A stretch of 64,000 bases of DNA, taken from Curtobacterium sp. MMLR14_010 (GTDB lineage: Bacteria > Actinomycetota > Actinomycetes > Actinomycetales > Microbacteriaceae). The notes beneath the pieces are model-generated. The model was given only the letters and a program-made list of their open reading frames with translations. It searched no databases and had not been told where the DNA came from. Location of the stretch: assembly GCF_001865015.1 (NCBI RefSeq), contig NZ_MJGV01000021.1, positions 1 to 64,000 of the forward strand, given 5' to 3'. The position numbers and the translations under genes were made by a program. Of this stretch, positions 34,833 through 46,224 are shown piece by piece (within the stretch, counting starts at the first letter, position 1; each line of letters begins with the position of its first letter).

Positions 34833-35039
34833 GTGAAGCGGAGAGCGCTGATCAGTGAGTTGGCCCAACTGGCACGGCGACAGGGTGTCGAGTTCCTGTT
34901 GCGGCGCCACGGGAGTCGGCATGACGTGTACAGGTTCGATCAGCTGACCATCGTCATTCCGCGGCACCGTGAGATCGACGAGCGGACTGCTCGCGGAATC
35001 CTCCGCGACTGCGAACGAGAAGGAGATGAGCGGGGATGA
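34833..35039 (+). CDS. HicA-like mRNA interferase toxin
   Basis: A 68-residue protein (starts VKRRALISELAQLARRQGVE) with the small dsRBD-like HicA fold pattern. A His sits in RRHGSRHDVY, followed by TIVIPRHREIDERTARGI, where HicA proteins have their HxxH/IPxH-type strand. HicA toxins cleave mRNA. The start is GTG at 34833. The stop overlaps the next gene's ATG by 4 bp, the typical toxin-then-antitoxin order of hicAB. Assignment is from pattern, not a search. Confidence 0.7.
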   Translation: MKRRALISELAQLARRQGVEFLLRRHGSRHDVYRFDQLTIVIPRHREIDERTARGILRDCEREGDERG

Positions 35040-35413
35040 GTCGACACGTCGTGCGTGCTGAGCGCAGCAAGCAGTACTGGGTCATCTGGATCGACGGTGA
35101 TCCGCGCACCCAGGCGAAGCGTGCGCGTGACATCGAGCTGATGGCGCGTGACTGGCTCTCGCTGATGCACGAGCGCGAGCCGGACACGTTCGACCTCGAC
35201 GTCGAGGTGGTCATGCCGAAGACCGCGCAGGCGCACCTCGACCGCGCCGCGGCGCTTCGCGAGGAGTCAGAGCGCGCACGAGCAGCAGCGACGCAGGAGA
35301 CAGTGGCAGCCGCCGTCGTGTTGCACGACTCCGGCATGACGGTGCGGGAGATCGGTCCGTTGCTCCACGTGTCCCATCAGCGGGCGCAGCAGCTGGTGGC
35401 CGCGGGGCGGTGA
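35036..35413 (+). CDS. HicB-like antitoxin with C-terminal HTH
   Basis: A 125-residue protein. The N-terminal 60 residues (VVRAERSKQYWVIWIDGDPR to FDLDVEVVMP) have the HicB-type partial RNase-H-like strand pattern. A charged helix follows, then a C-terminal HTH (about 92-123; ETVAAAVVLHDSGMTVREIG, VSHQRAQQLV) resembling sigma-region-4-like helices. It is coupled to the HicA-like gene by an ATGA overlap. It probably binds the toxin and represses the operon. A solo copy of its N-terminal domain is encoded 3 bp away on the other strand. Confidence 0.7.
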   Translation: MSRHVVRAERSKQYWVIWIDGDPRTQAKRARDIELMARDWLSLMHEREPDTFDLDVEVVMPKTAQAHLDRAAALREESERARAAATQETVAAAVVLHDSGMTVREIGPLLHVSHQRAQQLVAAGR

Positions 35414-35416
35414 GGC

Positions 35417-35620
35417 TCAGCCGTCGATGTAGTGGTTCCGACCGAGGACACGGACGTGCAGGTCGACCTCGCTGGCGGGGACCTCCTCGGTGCGGGACAC
35501 CCACTGCCGGGCGGCGAACCCGACGGACGACCACCGCGACACCTCGGTGACGAGGAACCCGTCGATGAACACCTGCCACATGCCCTGTTCGCGGACCGCC
35601 TGGACCTCGTGTGTCGTCAT
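35417..35620 (-). CDS. Solo HicB-like domain protein
   Basis: A 67-residue protein (starts MTTHEVQAVREQGMWQVFID). It aligns along its length with the N-terminal half of the neighbouring antitoxin: the W-x-V-x-IDG motif, a helix with ARQW versus ARDW, and the closing VDLHVRVL versus FDLDVEVV. It lacks the HTH. It converges with the antitoxin gene, 3 bp apart. It may be a second antitoxin or antitoxin-like modulator, or a degraded duplicate. No ribosome binding site stands out before the ATG. Confidence 0.65.
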   Translation of the reverse strand: MTTHEVQAVREQGMWQVFIDGFLVTEVSRWSSVGFAARQWVSRTEEVPASEVDLHVRVLGRNHYIDG

Positions 35621-35661
35621 CCGGCGAGCGTAGCAACGCGGGCACCCGACGCCGACCGGAC

Positions 35662-36144
35662 TCAGAGGTCGAGCACCATCGCCACGTCGGCACGCACGTA
35701 GGGGCTCGGGTGGCGTTCCTCGGCGGTCAGGTGCCGGAAGCCCGACGTCTCGTACAGGTGCACGGCACTGGCGAGCGCGGAGTTCGTCTCGAGGGTGATC
35801 CGCTGCGCTCCGAGCGTCCGCGCCCGGTCGATCGCCGCCCGGATGAGCCGCCGCCCGGTGCCGTGCCCCTGGTGCTCGGCGGACACGGCCATCTTCACGA
35901 GCTCGAACACGCGCTCACCCTCGGGCGCGATCCCGACGCAGCCGACGACCTCGTCCCCGAGCCGCGCGACGAACACCGCGCCGCCGGGCTCGATGATGCG
36001 TCCGGCCGGGTCACCGAGGATCGCGCGGTCCTCGTCCTCGAGCGCGAAGAACCGGGTGATCCAGGCCTCGTTGAGCGTGCGGAACGCGTCGGCGTCGGCT
36101 GGGGTCCTGAGGTCGTCGATGATGACGGAGGCGGTGTCGGGCAT
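35662..36144 (-). CDS. GNAT-family N-acetyltransferase
   Basis: A 160-residue acetyltransferase. The acetyl-CoA motif is VKMAVSAEHQGHGTGRRLIRAA (conserved Q/RxxGxG/A), followed by LETNSALASAVHLYETSGF. Substrate is unknown. The ATG at 36144 is chosen over one 12 codons upstream because family members start near it. It is divergent from a LysR gene over 68 bp, so the regulator may control it. Confidence 0.88.
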   Translation of the reverse strand: MPDTASVIIDDLRTPADADAFRTLNEAWITRFFALEDEDRAILGDPAGRIIEPGGAVFVARLGDEVVGCVGIAPEGERVFELVKMAVSAEHQGHGTGRRLIRAAIDRARTLGAQRITLETNSALASAVHLYETSGFRHLTAEERHPSPYVRADVAMVLDL

Positions 36145-36200
36145 GCCTCCATCCTCGGACCCCGAGGAAGTCACGTCCAATACTCGTTCGCGCAGATCGA

Positions 36201-36206
36201 TACGCT
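36201..36206 (+). promoter_or_regulatory. -10 box of leaderless LysR gene
   Basis: TACGCT, 6 nt before the ATG at 36213. It lies in the 68-bp gap shared with the divergent GNAT gene. Confidence 0.5.
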
Positions 36207-36212
36207 CGGTGC

Positions 36213-37094
36213 ATGGATCACCTCGACGTCGACCTCCGGCAGCTCCGCGCGTTCATGGCGGTCGCCGACGAGCTGCACTTCGGGCGAGCAGCCACGGCGT
36301 TGCACATGGCCCAGCCCGCGCTGTCGCAGCAGATCCGCCGTACGGAGCGCGCGCTCGGCGTCGATCTGTTCGTCCGGACGTCGCGGAGCGTCGCGCTGAC
36401 CCCGGCCGGCCGGGTGCTGCACGGCCGTGCCCGGTCGCTCCTGGCCCAGGCCGCGCGGGACCTCGACGAGACGGTGCGGGTGGGACGCGGCGAGGTCGGT
36501 CGCCTCGACGTCGGGTTCGTCGTGTCGGCGCTGCCGCTCGGCCCGATCGAACGCGTCCAGCGCTTCCGGGAGCGCCACCCGCTCGTCCGCGTCGAGCTGA
36601 CCGAGGGCTACACGTCCCGGCTGCTGGCGCGCATCGTCCGCGGTGAGCTCGACCTGGCGATCGTGCGGGACCCCGACCCGACCGAGGGCGTCCGCACCAC
36701 GCTGTTCCGGAGCGAGCCGTTCGTCGCCGCGGTGCCCCGGTCACACCGGTTCGCCGGCCGGACGGCGATCGCCGGCTCGGAGCTCCTCGGCGACCCGTTC
36801 GTGTTCTTCCCGCCCGAGGCCGGTGCGGTCGCGACCGAGCGCAACCTGGCCCCGGTCGTGGCGGACGGCCGACGCCCGGTCGTCGTGCAGGAGGCGACGA
36901 CGTGGGCGACCGTCCTGCACCTGGTCGGCGTCGGGCTCGGCGTGACGGTGGCCCCGGCGAGTGCGACCCTGGCCGCACCGGACACGGTCGTCCTGCTGCC
37001 GCTCACGGGGGACCACCGCAGCGAACTGTGCTGGGCGTCACGGGCCGACGACGACCGCGAGGTCCTCCGCAACTTCATGGCCGCGACCGACTGA
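36213..37094 (+). CDS. LysR-family transcriptional regulator
   Basis: A 293-residue LTTR. The N-terminal winged HTH (about 6-65) contains LRQLRAFMAVADELHFGRAA and MAQPALSQQIRRTERALGV. An effector-binding domain (about 95-290) follows. Its ligand is unknown. The divergent GNAT acetyltransferase gene is the likeliest target, as is common for LysR pairs. The start sits 6 nt after a TACGCT box. A CAGCAC microsatellite follows the stop. Confidence 0.92.
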   Translation: MDHLDVDLRQLRAFMAVADELHFGRAATALHMAQPALSQQIRRTERALGVDLFVRTSRSVALTPAGRVLHGRARSLLAQAARDLDETVRVGRGEVGRLDVGFVVSALPLGPIERVQRFRERHPLVRVELTEGYTSRLLARIVRGELDLAIVRDPDPTEGVRTTLFRSEPFVAAVPRSHRFAGRTAIAGSELLGDPFVFFPPEAGAVATERNLAPVVADGRRPVVVQEATTWATVLHLVGVGLGVTVAPASATLAAPDTVVLLPLTGDHRSELCWASRADDDREVLRNFMAATD

Positions 37095-37111
37095 CGCCGG
37101 CCGCACCACGG

Positions 37112-37141
37112 CAGCACCAGCACCAGCACCAGCACCAGCAG
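37112..37141. repeat. CAGCAC hexanucleotide microsatellite
   Basis: Four full CAGCAC units and a partial fifth in the short gap between the LysR stop and the converging 85-residue gene. It could vary in length by slippage but is outside coding sequence. Confidence 0.85.
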
Positions 37142-37157
37142 GGACGCAGCACAGCCC

Positions 37158-37415
37158 TCACCCCAGCGGCAGCACCGGCGCCCGCTGGTCGCCGAGCTCG
37201 TCCTCGCGCCACGGGTCGGACCCACGCAGCGCCAGCCCGAGCTGCACGAGCACGAACGCCACGTGCGGCTCGACGTCCGGGTCCCAGGAGCCCTCGACCC
37301 CCAGGCCGAGCGTGCCGAGTTCGTCGTCGGCCTCGTCGTGCACGGACAGCTGCCACCGACCGTCACCCTGCTCGGTCACGACCGCCCACCGCGCGGTGGC
37401 GAACCGCCCGGTCAC
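37158..37415 (-). CDS. Small acidic hypothetical protein
   Basis: An 85-residue acidic protein (starts VTGRFATARWAVVTEQGDGR). It is soluble and beta-rich by pattern (WQLSVHDEADDELGTLGLGV), with no known domain. The start is GTG at 37415, overlapping the stop of the FBP zinc-finger gene by 4 bp (GTGA). That coupling is the best evidence it is real and suggests a shared role. Confidence 0.68.
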   Translation of the reverse strand: MTGRFATARWAVVTEQGDGRWQLSVHDEADDELGTLGLGVEGSWDPDVEPHVAFVLVQLGLALRGSDPWREDELGDQRAPVLPLG

Positions 37416-37894
37416 GCCGTCTTGAGGATGTCCGCGGTGAAGTTCTGCATGCGCTGCAGCAGTGCCTCACCGCGCGTCTTGATCGTCGCCGGCGGGTTCA
37501 GGTGCGGCGGTGCGATGCGGATCAGCAGCGGGCAGCCGAGGTCCTCGCAGATGTACGTGCCGATGGTGTTGCCGTTCCGGCCGGCTTCGCCCGCGCGGGC
37601 AGCCGAGAACAGGCGTACCTGCGTGGCCGGCTGCGGGGAGTGGCAGAACGAGCACATCGCGGCGATGCCCGGGCGGAGCGAGCCGCCGGCGGAGCGCACG
37701 ACGATCCCGACGGGGCGGTCGTCGATCCACGAGACGATGTAGCCCCGACGCGCGGCCTGCGGGTCGCGCCAGCCCAGGAACTCGCGCTCGTTCCAGAGCA
37801 TCTCGTGCAGCCCCGGGATCGGGAGCTGGGCGAGTTCCTCGGGCGTGGCGTTGACGAACGACGATCGGATGTCGGCTTCGGTGAGCGGCTGCAC
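37412..37894 (-). CDS. FBP-domain zinc-finger protein (EF-G-binding FusB-like)
   Basis: A 160-residue protein whose C-terminal half is a treble-clef zinc finger: Cys pair in AAMCSFCHSPQP, the R-x-GNTIGTYIC segment and EDLGCPLLIR. This matches the FBP domain of FusB-type proteins, which bind elongation factor G and can rescue stalled ribosomes. The N-terminal half (IRSSFVNATPEELAQLPIPG, LGWRDPQAARRGYIV) is the usual helical part. In soil actinobacteria such proteins are common and need not mean fusidic acid resistance. It is coupled to the small gene downstream. Confidence 0.85.
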   Translation of the reverse strand: MQPLTEADIRSSFVNATPEELAQLPIPGLHEMLWNEREFLGWRDPQAARRGYIVSWIDDRPVGIVVRSAGGSLRPGIAAMCSFCHSPQPATQVRLFSAARAGEAGRNGNTIGTYICEDLGCPLLIRIAPPHLNPPATIKTRGEALLQRMQNFTADILKTA

Positions 37895-37983
37895 GGTCCC
37901 CCTTCAGGCTGTGGACTCGACCACAGTACGCCCGGCCACCGACGTCCGGACCGAGCCAGGGCCTCCCGTCCGTCGGGTCCGGT

Positions 37984-38721
37984 TCAGGACAGCCTGGAGG
38001 CTCGGATCGCCGCGAGCGCGCTCGTCGCGTCCGCCACCAGGACGGCCCGGCGCACCGCGTCGCGTCCGGTGCGGCGTGCGGCTGCGTCGTCGGCGGCGAA
38101 CTCGACGAGGACGCGCGTCGAGCGCGCCATGGCGCGCGCACCGGGGACCCACGGCACGGCGCGTTCGATGGACTCGGCGATCGCGACGGCGACCGTGTGA
38201 CGCTGTCGCAGGTGCGCGCGTTCGTGGGCGACCACGGCCTCCAGCTCGTCGGTGCGGAGCCGGTCGGCGAGTCCGGTGCTCACGAGGACGCCGCCGCTCC
38301 GGCCGGGGACCGCGCAGGCGAGGGCGTGGTCGGCCTCGACCACGGCGACGATGGTGCCGTCGATCTCGCGGTGCGGGGCGGCGCCGGAGCGCATGGCCTC
38401 GCGGACGGCCTGGTGCTCCGCGCCGGGCCGGACCCGGACGGCGATGACGAACGCGATGACCGCGAGCACGGCGACCCCGACGTTGAGTCCACGGGTGGGG
38501 GACTCCGCGAGGCCGAACGGGTCCGTGATCGGCCGGTCCGCGAGCACCACGAGCGCGATGCCGACGACGAAGCCGAGCGCCCCCAGGAGCACGGCGACGG
38601 ACCACGCGACCAGGGCGGTCCGCGGACGGTCGATCGTCCACGCCGACCGGGTCAGGACGCGTGGCGCGACGACGACGACCGCGAGTGCCAGCACGACGAG
38701 GACGACACCGGTCACGACCAC
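37984..38721 (-). CDS. M48/M56-type membrane metallopeptidase
   Basis: A 245-residue membrane protein with TM segments at about 3-22, 36-60 and 79-96, then a soluble domain with the zinc motif HExxH in DELEAVVAHERAHLRQRH. A downstream conserved Glu/Asp region is VLVEFAADDAAARR. It resembles the BlaR1/M56 peptidases paired with BlaI repressors. It lies 13 bp after a blaI-type gene in the same direction. It probably senses a cell-envelope signal and inactivates the repressor. The start is GTG at 38721, with an alternative GTG two codons in. Confidence 0.85.
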   Translation of the reverse strand: MVVTGVVLVVLALAVVVVAPRVLTRSAWTIDRPRTALVAWSVAVLLGALGFVVGIALVVLADRPITDPFGLAESPTRGLNVGVAVLAVIAFVIAVRVRPGAEHQAVREAMRSGAAPHREIDGTIVAVVEADHALACAVPGRSGGVLVSTGLADRLRTDELEAVVAHERAHLRQRHTVAVAIAESIERAVPWVPGARAMARSTRVLVEFAADDAAARRTGRDAVRRAVLVADATSALAAIRASRLS

Positions 38722-38734
38722 GGGCGGGGGTCCG

Positions 38735-39109
38735 TCAGGAGCGGGCGCGGGCGTCGAGGGCGCGGCGGAGGACGTCGAGGTCGTCCGAGGCGAGGGACCC
38801 CGTGAACTGCAGCAGGGCGGCTTCGCGGTCCGAGGCAGCGGCGAGGGCCGTCGACATCAGCGACGCGGTCTGCTCGTCGCGGCTGTTCGTGGCGCGGAAG
38901 GCCAGCGGTGCGTCCGAGCGCTGCTCGCGCTCCACGGCGCCCTTGCGGCCGAGGCGGTCGAGCACGGTGAGCACGGTCGTCAGTGCCGGGCGGGGCTCGG
39001 GCACGGCGTCGAGCACCTGCCGCGCGGTCATCGCGCCGTCGGCCGACCAGAGGGTGTCGAGCACCGCCTGCTCGAGCTGCCCGCGGGGGCGCTGTCGTTG
39101 TCCTGCCAC
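38735..39109 (-). CDS. BlaI/MecI/CopY-family repressor
   Basis: A 124-residue winged-helix repressor. The DNA-binding part (about 9-78) contains LEQAVLDTLWSADGAMTARQ and TTVLTVLDRLGRKGAVERE. The C-terminal helix is for dimerisation. The start is GTG at 39109, placed 6 nt after TAGAGT, a leaderless arrangement. It forms a two-gene unit with the downstream metallopeptidase. No beta-lactamase or penicillin-binding protein gene is nearby, so the regulated target is elsewhere. Confidence 0.9.
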   Translation of the reverse strand: MAGQRQRPRGQLEQAVLDTLWSADGAMTARQVLDAVPEPRPALTTVLTVLDRLGRKGAVEREQRSDAPLAFRATNSRDEQTASLMSTALAAASDREAALLQFTGSLASDDLDVLRRALDARARS

Positions 39110-39171
39110 CCCAGCACTCTACGAGATGTCGAAGACCCCGTGCTCGTCACATGCCCGTAACGCGGGGTCGG

Positions 39172-39177
39172 TATGCT
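39172..39177 (+). promoter_or_regulatory. Probable -10 box for the gcv transcript
   Basis: TATGCT lies about 35-40 bp before the riboswitch P1 stem; no strong -35 box is visible. Confidence 0.4.
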
Positions 39178-39210
39178 CGCGACGGACAACTGAACACCGA
39201 GGCCGACCAC

Positions 39211-39433
39211 CCGCCGCGGGAGACGTCGCCCGCCCTGCCGTTCACCGGCGGACGCGCGACACCGAAGGAGCATCCTCCCCGCCAATCTCTCAGGTCCAAC
39301 ACCGCAGCGGACAGGCCACTCTGAAAAGCAGACGCTCCCGAGACCCACCGGGTCCGGACGTCTCGCCCACGGTGAAAGCCGCCGGACCTCACGGGCCGCG
39401 GTGAAACTCTCAGGCACATGACAGAGGGGGAGT
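39211..39433 (+). ncRNA. Tandem glycine riboswitch
   Basis: Two glycine aptamers in series before gcvT. Aptamer 1 (about 39211-39330) contains CGGGAGAC, CACCGAAGGAGCA, AATCTCTCAGGT and GGACAGG...CTCTGAAAAGCAG. Aptamer 2 (about 39333-39433) contains CCCGAGAC, ACGGTGAAAGCC, GTGAAACTCTCAGGCA and GACAGAGGGGGA. These are the family's conserved core elements. Glycine binding would turn on glycine cleavage genes. Hairpins in 39436-39474 between aptamer 2 and gcvT are a plausible expression platform. Confidence 0.93.
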
Positions 39434-39504
39434 TCCACCCGACGATCGTCGTCGGGTGCCGCCCGACGTCCGTCGGGCCCGGCCCATGCCAGGAGAACTC
39501 CGCC

Positions 39505-40623
39505 ATGTCCCCGTCCGACCTGCGCTCGTCCCCGCTCGACGCGGCACACGTGGCCGCCGGTGCCTCGTTCACCGACTTCGCCGGGTACCGCATGCCCGTG
39601 CGCTACTCGTCCGACCTCGCCGAGCACCACGCCGTGCGCCAGGCGGCCGGGGTCTTCGACCTGTCGCACATGGCCGAGATCGGCGTCTCCGGGCCCGGCT
39701 CGGTCGCCTTCCTCGACCACGCGCTCGCCGGTGCCTTCGGGGCGATGACCGTCGGGCGCGCGAAGTACTCGTTCCTGCTCGCCGAGCACGGCGGGATCCT
39801 CGACGACCTGGTCGTGTACCGGGTGGCCGACGACTCCTGGCTCGTGGTCGCGAACGCCGCGAACCGCTTCGTCGCGGTCGACGCGCTGCAGGACCGCGCC
39901 GCGGGCTTCGACGTCGTGGTCACCGACGACTCCGACACGACGGCGCTCGTCGCCATCCAGGGCCCCGCCGCCGCCGGCACGCTCGACGCCCTCGTCGTCG
40001 AGGACCGCCTGCAGCCGGAGACCCCGCTCGACGAGCTCCGCTACTACCGGGTCCTGCACGCGATGTTCGACGGCGCCGAGGTGCTCATCGCCCGCACCGG
40101 GTACACCGGCGAGGACGGCTTCGAGATCTACAGCGACCCCGACATCGCACCGGTGATCTGGGACGCCCTGCTCGAGGCGGGGGCCTCCCGCGGGGTCGTG
40201 CCCGCCGGGCTCGCGGCCAGGGACACGCTGCGACTCGAGGCCGGCATGCCCCTCTACGGCCACGAGCTCTCCGTCGACACCCGTCCCGCGCAGGCCGGAC
40301 TCGGCCGTGTCGTCGCCACGGACGGCACCTTCGTCGGCTCGTCCGGCGTGCAGCCACCGGACGACGCACCCGTGCTCGTCGGCCTGGTCATGGAGGGCCG
40401 TCGCGCCGCCCGCGCCGGCTACCCGGTCCTGCACGACGGCGTCGTCGTCGGCACCGTCACCTCCGGCGCACTCTCCCCGACCCTCGGCCACCCGGTCGCG
40501 ATGGCGTTCGTCGCGCCGTCCGCCGCTGCCGGGGGACAAGTCCTCCACATCGACGTCCGCGGTACGGCCATCCCCGCAACGGTCTCCGCGTTCCCCTTCT
40601 ACCGCCGCGCATCGAAAGGCTGA
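39505..40623 (+). CDS. gcvT: Glycine cleavage system T protein
   Basis: Aminomethyltransferase that takes the aminomethyl group from lipoyl-GcvH to tetrahydrofolate, releasing ammonia. The 372-residue product shows [53 protein letters not shown], the folate-site Asp region, and [13 protein letters not shown]. The ATG at 39505 has AGGAG 10 nt upstream, and a longer in-frame extension would begin inside the riboswitch. It is the first gene of gcvT-gcvH-gcvP. Confidence 0.96.
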   Translation: MSPSDLRSSPLDAAHVAAGASFTDFAGYRMPVRYSSDLAEHHAVRQAAGVFDLSHMAEIGVSGPGSVAFLDHALAGAFGAMTVGRAKYSFLLAEHGGILDDLVVYRVADDSWLVVANAANRFVAVDALQDRAAGFDVVVTDDSDTTALVAIQGPAAAGTLDALVVEDRLQPETPLDELRYYRVLHAMFDGAEVLIARTGYTGEDGFEIYSDPDIAPVIWDALLEAGASRGVVPAGLAARDTLRLEAGMPLYGHELSVDTRPAQAGLGRVVATDGTFVGSSGVQPPDDAPVLVGLVMEGRRAARAGYPVLHDGVVVGTVTSGALSPTLGHPVAMAFVAPSAAAGGQVLHIDVRGTAIPATVSAFPFYRRASKG

Positions 40624-40627
40624 GGCC

Positions 40628-41001
40628 ATGACCGACCAGACCGCACTGCAGTACACCAAGGACCACGAGTGGCTCCTCGTCGAGGGCGACGTCGTCACCG
40701 TCGGCATCACGGACCACGCCGCCGAGCAGCTCGGTGACGTCGTCTTCGTCGAACTGCCCGCCGTCGGCACCACGGCCACCGCCGGGCACCAGATCGGGGA
40801 GATCGAGTCCACCAAGAGCGTCGGCGAGCTGTTCGCCCCGATCGAGGGCGAGGTCGTCGAGGTCAACGAGGCCGTCGTCGCCGCCCCGGACACCGTCAAC
40901 CAGGACCCCTTCGGCGCCGGCTGGCTCGTGAAGCTCAAGGTCGAGGGCACCTCCTTCCCCGAGGACCTGATGGACCACGACACCTACCGGGCGTCCATCG
41001 C

Positions 41002-41005
<4 letters not shown>
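40628..41005 (+). CDS. gcvH: Glycine cleavage system H protein
   Basis: The 125-residue lipoyl carrier of the glycine cleavage system. The lipoylated Lys lies in [40 protein letters not shown] at the N-terminus and [11 protein letters not shown] near the C-terminus are standard. It lies 4 bp after gcvT, and its stop overlaps the gcvP start by 4 bp (ATGA). Confidence 0.97.
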
Positions 41006-43932
<2,927 letters not shown>

Positions 43933-43944
43933 CAGCGCTGTCCG

Positions 43945-43997
43945 ACGACGAACGGGAGGCTCCCCACCGGACCGGTGGGGAGCCTCCCGTTCGTCGT
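43945..43997. terminator. Bidirectional terminator between gcvP and S9 peptidase
   Basis: A perfect 25-bp stem (43945-43969 with 43973-43997) closes a GAC loop between two converging genes. The arms contain ACGGGAGGCTCC, a member of the GGGAGGCT hairpin family. Confidence 0.85.
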
Positions 43998-44005
43998 GCG
44001 TCGGC

Positions 44006-46012
44006 TCAGCCGACGGGCAGGTGCTCGCCCCACCAGGCGAGGACGTGCTCGAACCGCTGGACGCGGTGGCGCGGTCGACCCGATCGCGAGAGCTCGTGGC
44101 CCTCGCCCGGGAACACCAGGAACGACGCGTCGACGCCGGCTCGGCGGAGCGCGACGTACTGGCGCTGTCCCTGTTCGATCGGGCACCGCCAGTCCTGCTC
44201 CGAGTGCGCCACCATGAAGGGGATCGACACGCGGTCGGCGTACGTCAGCGGGCTGCGACGACGCTGCTCCTCCGGGTCCGAGCCGACGTAGGCGTCGGCG
44301 AAGAACCAGCCGATGTCCGAGCTGCCCGCGAAGGAGTCCCACGCGTTCACCGCGCGCTCGCTCCAGGCGGCGACGAACCGTTCGCCGTGGTGCGCGGCGA
44401 GCCAGCTCGTCATGAAGCCGCCGTACGAACCGCCCATGATGCCGACCCGCGAGGCGTCGAGGTCGTCCCGCTCGAGGGCCGCGTCGAGCAGCGCGAGGAC
44501 GTCGTCCACGTCCACCGTGCCCATCGCGCCGATGACCGCACGGCCGTGGTCGAGGCCGTACCCGGCGGAGCCGCGCGGGTTGCCGATGACGACCGCGTAC
44601 CCGGCGGAGGCGTACACCTGCGCCTCGTCGAAGAACGCCCACGTGTCCTGGCCGAACGGGCCACCGTGGACGACCCGGAGCACCGGGTGCGGACCGTCGC
44701 CGTCGGGGAGCACGACCCAGCCGTGCACCGGGGTCCCGTCCGCGGAGGTGCCGTGCAGCTCCTCGATGCGACGGACACCGCCGTGCCGCACCTCGGCGCC
44801 GAGGTCCGTGGCCACGGTCGTGCCGTCGGCGTCCGCTCGGTCCTGGTCGGCGGTGTCGACGAGCACGATCTCGCCGGGGGAGTCGGGCGTCGCCACCGCG
44901 GCGGCGACGAGTCCGTCGCGCGCGTCGAAGCCGGACACGACGACGTGGCCGCCGAGCACGGTGCCGAGTGCCTCCAGCGTCGCCGGGTCCGACGGCGTCT
45001 CGCCGGACCACGCCACGGAGCGGATCTGCACGGTGCCGCGGTCGAGCACGGTGACCAGGACGTCGCCGTCACGCGCGATCGCGGGACCGGCCACGTGGAC
45101 GGTCGCCCGGTCGGTGAGTCGGACCGGCGGGGCGAACGAGCCGTCCGGGCGGACCGTCGCGGCCCAGAGCCCGTCCGGTTCGCCGACGACGCCGTCCTCG
45201 TGCGTGGCACCGACGAAGAACAGCGTGCCGTCCGGACCGAACGCGGCCGAGTCGACCGAGCCGGCGGTCAGCACGGCGACCTCGGCGGACCCGGACGTCA
45301 GGTCGACGCGGTACAGGTCGGAGTCGTGCGTCTCGGTGGCACCGAGGTCCCGCGGGGCGGTGACGAGCACGGCGGAGCCGTCCGGCGTCCACACCGGCGC
45401 GCCCACGGAGCACGGGAGCGAGGTCAGCGGCGTCGAGACGGGAGACCCGGTGCCAGCAGCCTCGGCCTCGACGTCGACGACGACGAGCTGCGCGAACCGG
45501 TCACGCAGGTAGCCGGTGCCGTCCGTGTGGTGGTCGAGGCGTCTGGTCAGGCGCGGCGCTTCGGCGTCGGCGGCCGGGCGGCGTCCGTGCGTGTCCTCGG
45601 TGCCGTACCTGCCGGGCTCCGGGAACCGCGCGACGACGGCGATGCGTCGCGAGTCGGGGGACCAGACCGGCCCGTCGGCCCCGAGCGGGAGCGCGGAGAC
45701 GACCCGCGCCTCCCCGCCGTCCGTCGGGACGACCGCCAGCTGCGCTCGGTCCCGGCCGCCCTCGTCGGGGACCGCGCGGAGGAACGCGAGCCAGCGGCCG
45801 TCCGGGGACGCGACGGGTGCGGTGTCGTGGTCGCCGGAACTCCAGCGGCGGGTGCCGCCGTCGTCGACGAGCTCGATCGCGCTGCGGTACTCGTCGGTGT
45901 CGACGTCGGGGCGGGACACCGCCGTCAGGACCTTCGGCGTGGAGCCGTCGGTGGACACGGCGATGGTCGGTCGGGATGGGATGCGGAGGCGTTGGATGTC
46001 GTCTGGGAGCAC
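44006..46012 (-). CDS. S9-family prolyl oligopeptidase-like peptidase
   Basis: A 668-residue serine peptidase. The N-terminal beta-propeller (about 1-400) has WSPDSRRIAVVARF and WTPDGSAVLVT repeats. The C-terminal alpha/beta-hydrolase domain has the nucleophile in GIMGGSYGGFMTSW, the Asp region in HSEQDWRCPIEQ and the His in FPGEGHELSRSGRP. It acts as an acylaminoacyl- or dipeptidyl-type peptidase. No signal peptide is visible, so it is probably cytosolic. The GTG at 46012 lies 6 nt after TACCGT, a leaderless arrangement. An in-frame extension upstream is rejected. The peptide transporter genes lie upstream on the other strand. Confidence 0.92.
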   Translation of the reverse strand: MLPDDIQRLRIPSRPTIAVSTDGSTPKVLTAVSRPDVDTDEYRSAIELVDDGGTRRWSSGDHDTAPVASPDGRWLAFLRAVPDEGGRDRAQLAVVPTDGGEARVVSALPLGADGPVWSPDSRRIAVVARFPEPGRYGTEDTHGRRPAADAEAPRLTRRLDHHTDGTGYLRDRFAQLVVVDVEAEAAGTGSPVSTPLTSLPCSVGAPVWTPDGSAVLVTAPRDLGATETHDSDLYRVDLTSGSAEVAVLTAGSVDSAAFGPDGTLFFVGATHEDGVVGEPDGLWAATVRPDGSFAPPVRLTDRATVHVAGPAIARDGDVLVTVLDRGTVQIRSVAWSGETPSDPATLEALGTVLGGHVVVSGFDARDGLVAAAVATPDSPGEIVLVDTADQDRADADGTTVATDLGAEVRHGGVRRIEELHGTSADGTPVHGWVVLPDGDGPHPVLRVVHGGPFGQDTWAFFDEAQVYASAGYAVVIGNPRGSAGYGLDHGRAVIGAMGTVDVDDVLALLDAALERDDLDASRVGIMGGSYGGFMTSWLAAHHGERFVAAWSERAVNAWDSFAGSSDIGWFFADAYVGSDPEEQRRRSPLTYADRVSIPFMVAHSEQDWRCPIEQGQRQYVALRRAGVDASFLVFPGEGHELSRSGRPRHRVQRFEHVLAWWGEHLPVG

Positions 46013-46150
46013 GACCCCACGGTAGGACCGACGATGTCCGGCCGTCACAGGAGACGTTCCCGGAGCGTTCGCCTGGTGTCGGCGTGCTCGCACGTCTGTT
46101 CAGATCTGGTTGCATCGAGACGCGTCGTTGTTGCGTTGCGCAGCACATCG

Positions 46151-46186
46151 GCGCAACGATCCGCAGTTTCGCGCAAGGATCTGCGA
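46151..46186. promoter_or_regulatory. Direct repeats upstream of the binding-protein gene
   Basis: GCGCAACGATCCGCAG (46151-46166) and GCGCAAGGATCTGCGA (46171-46186), 20 bp apart (two helical turns). They lie about 40 bp upstream of the -35 box and could be an activator site. Confidence 0.4.
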
Positions 46187-46224
46187 CTGAGGTTTCCGCT
46201 GTGTAACAACTTCGGCTGAGATTT

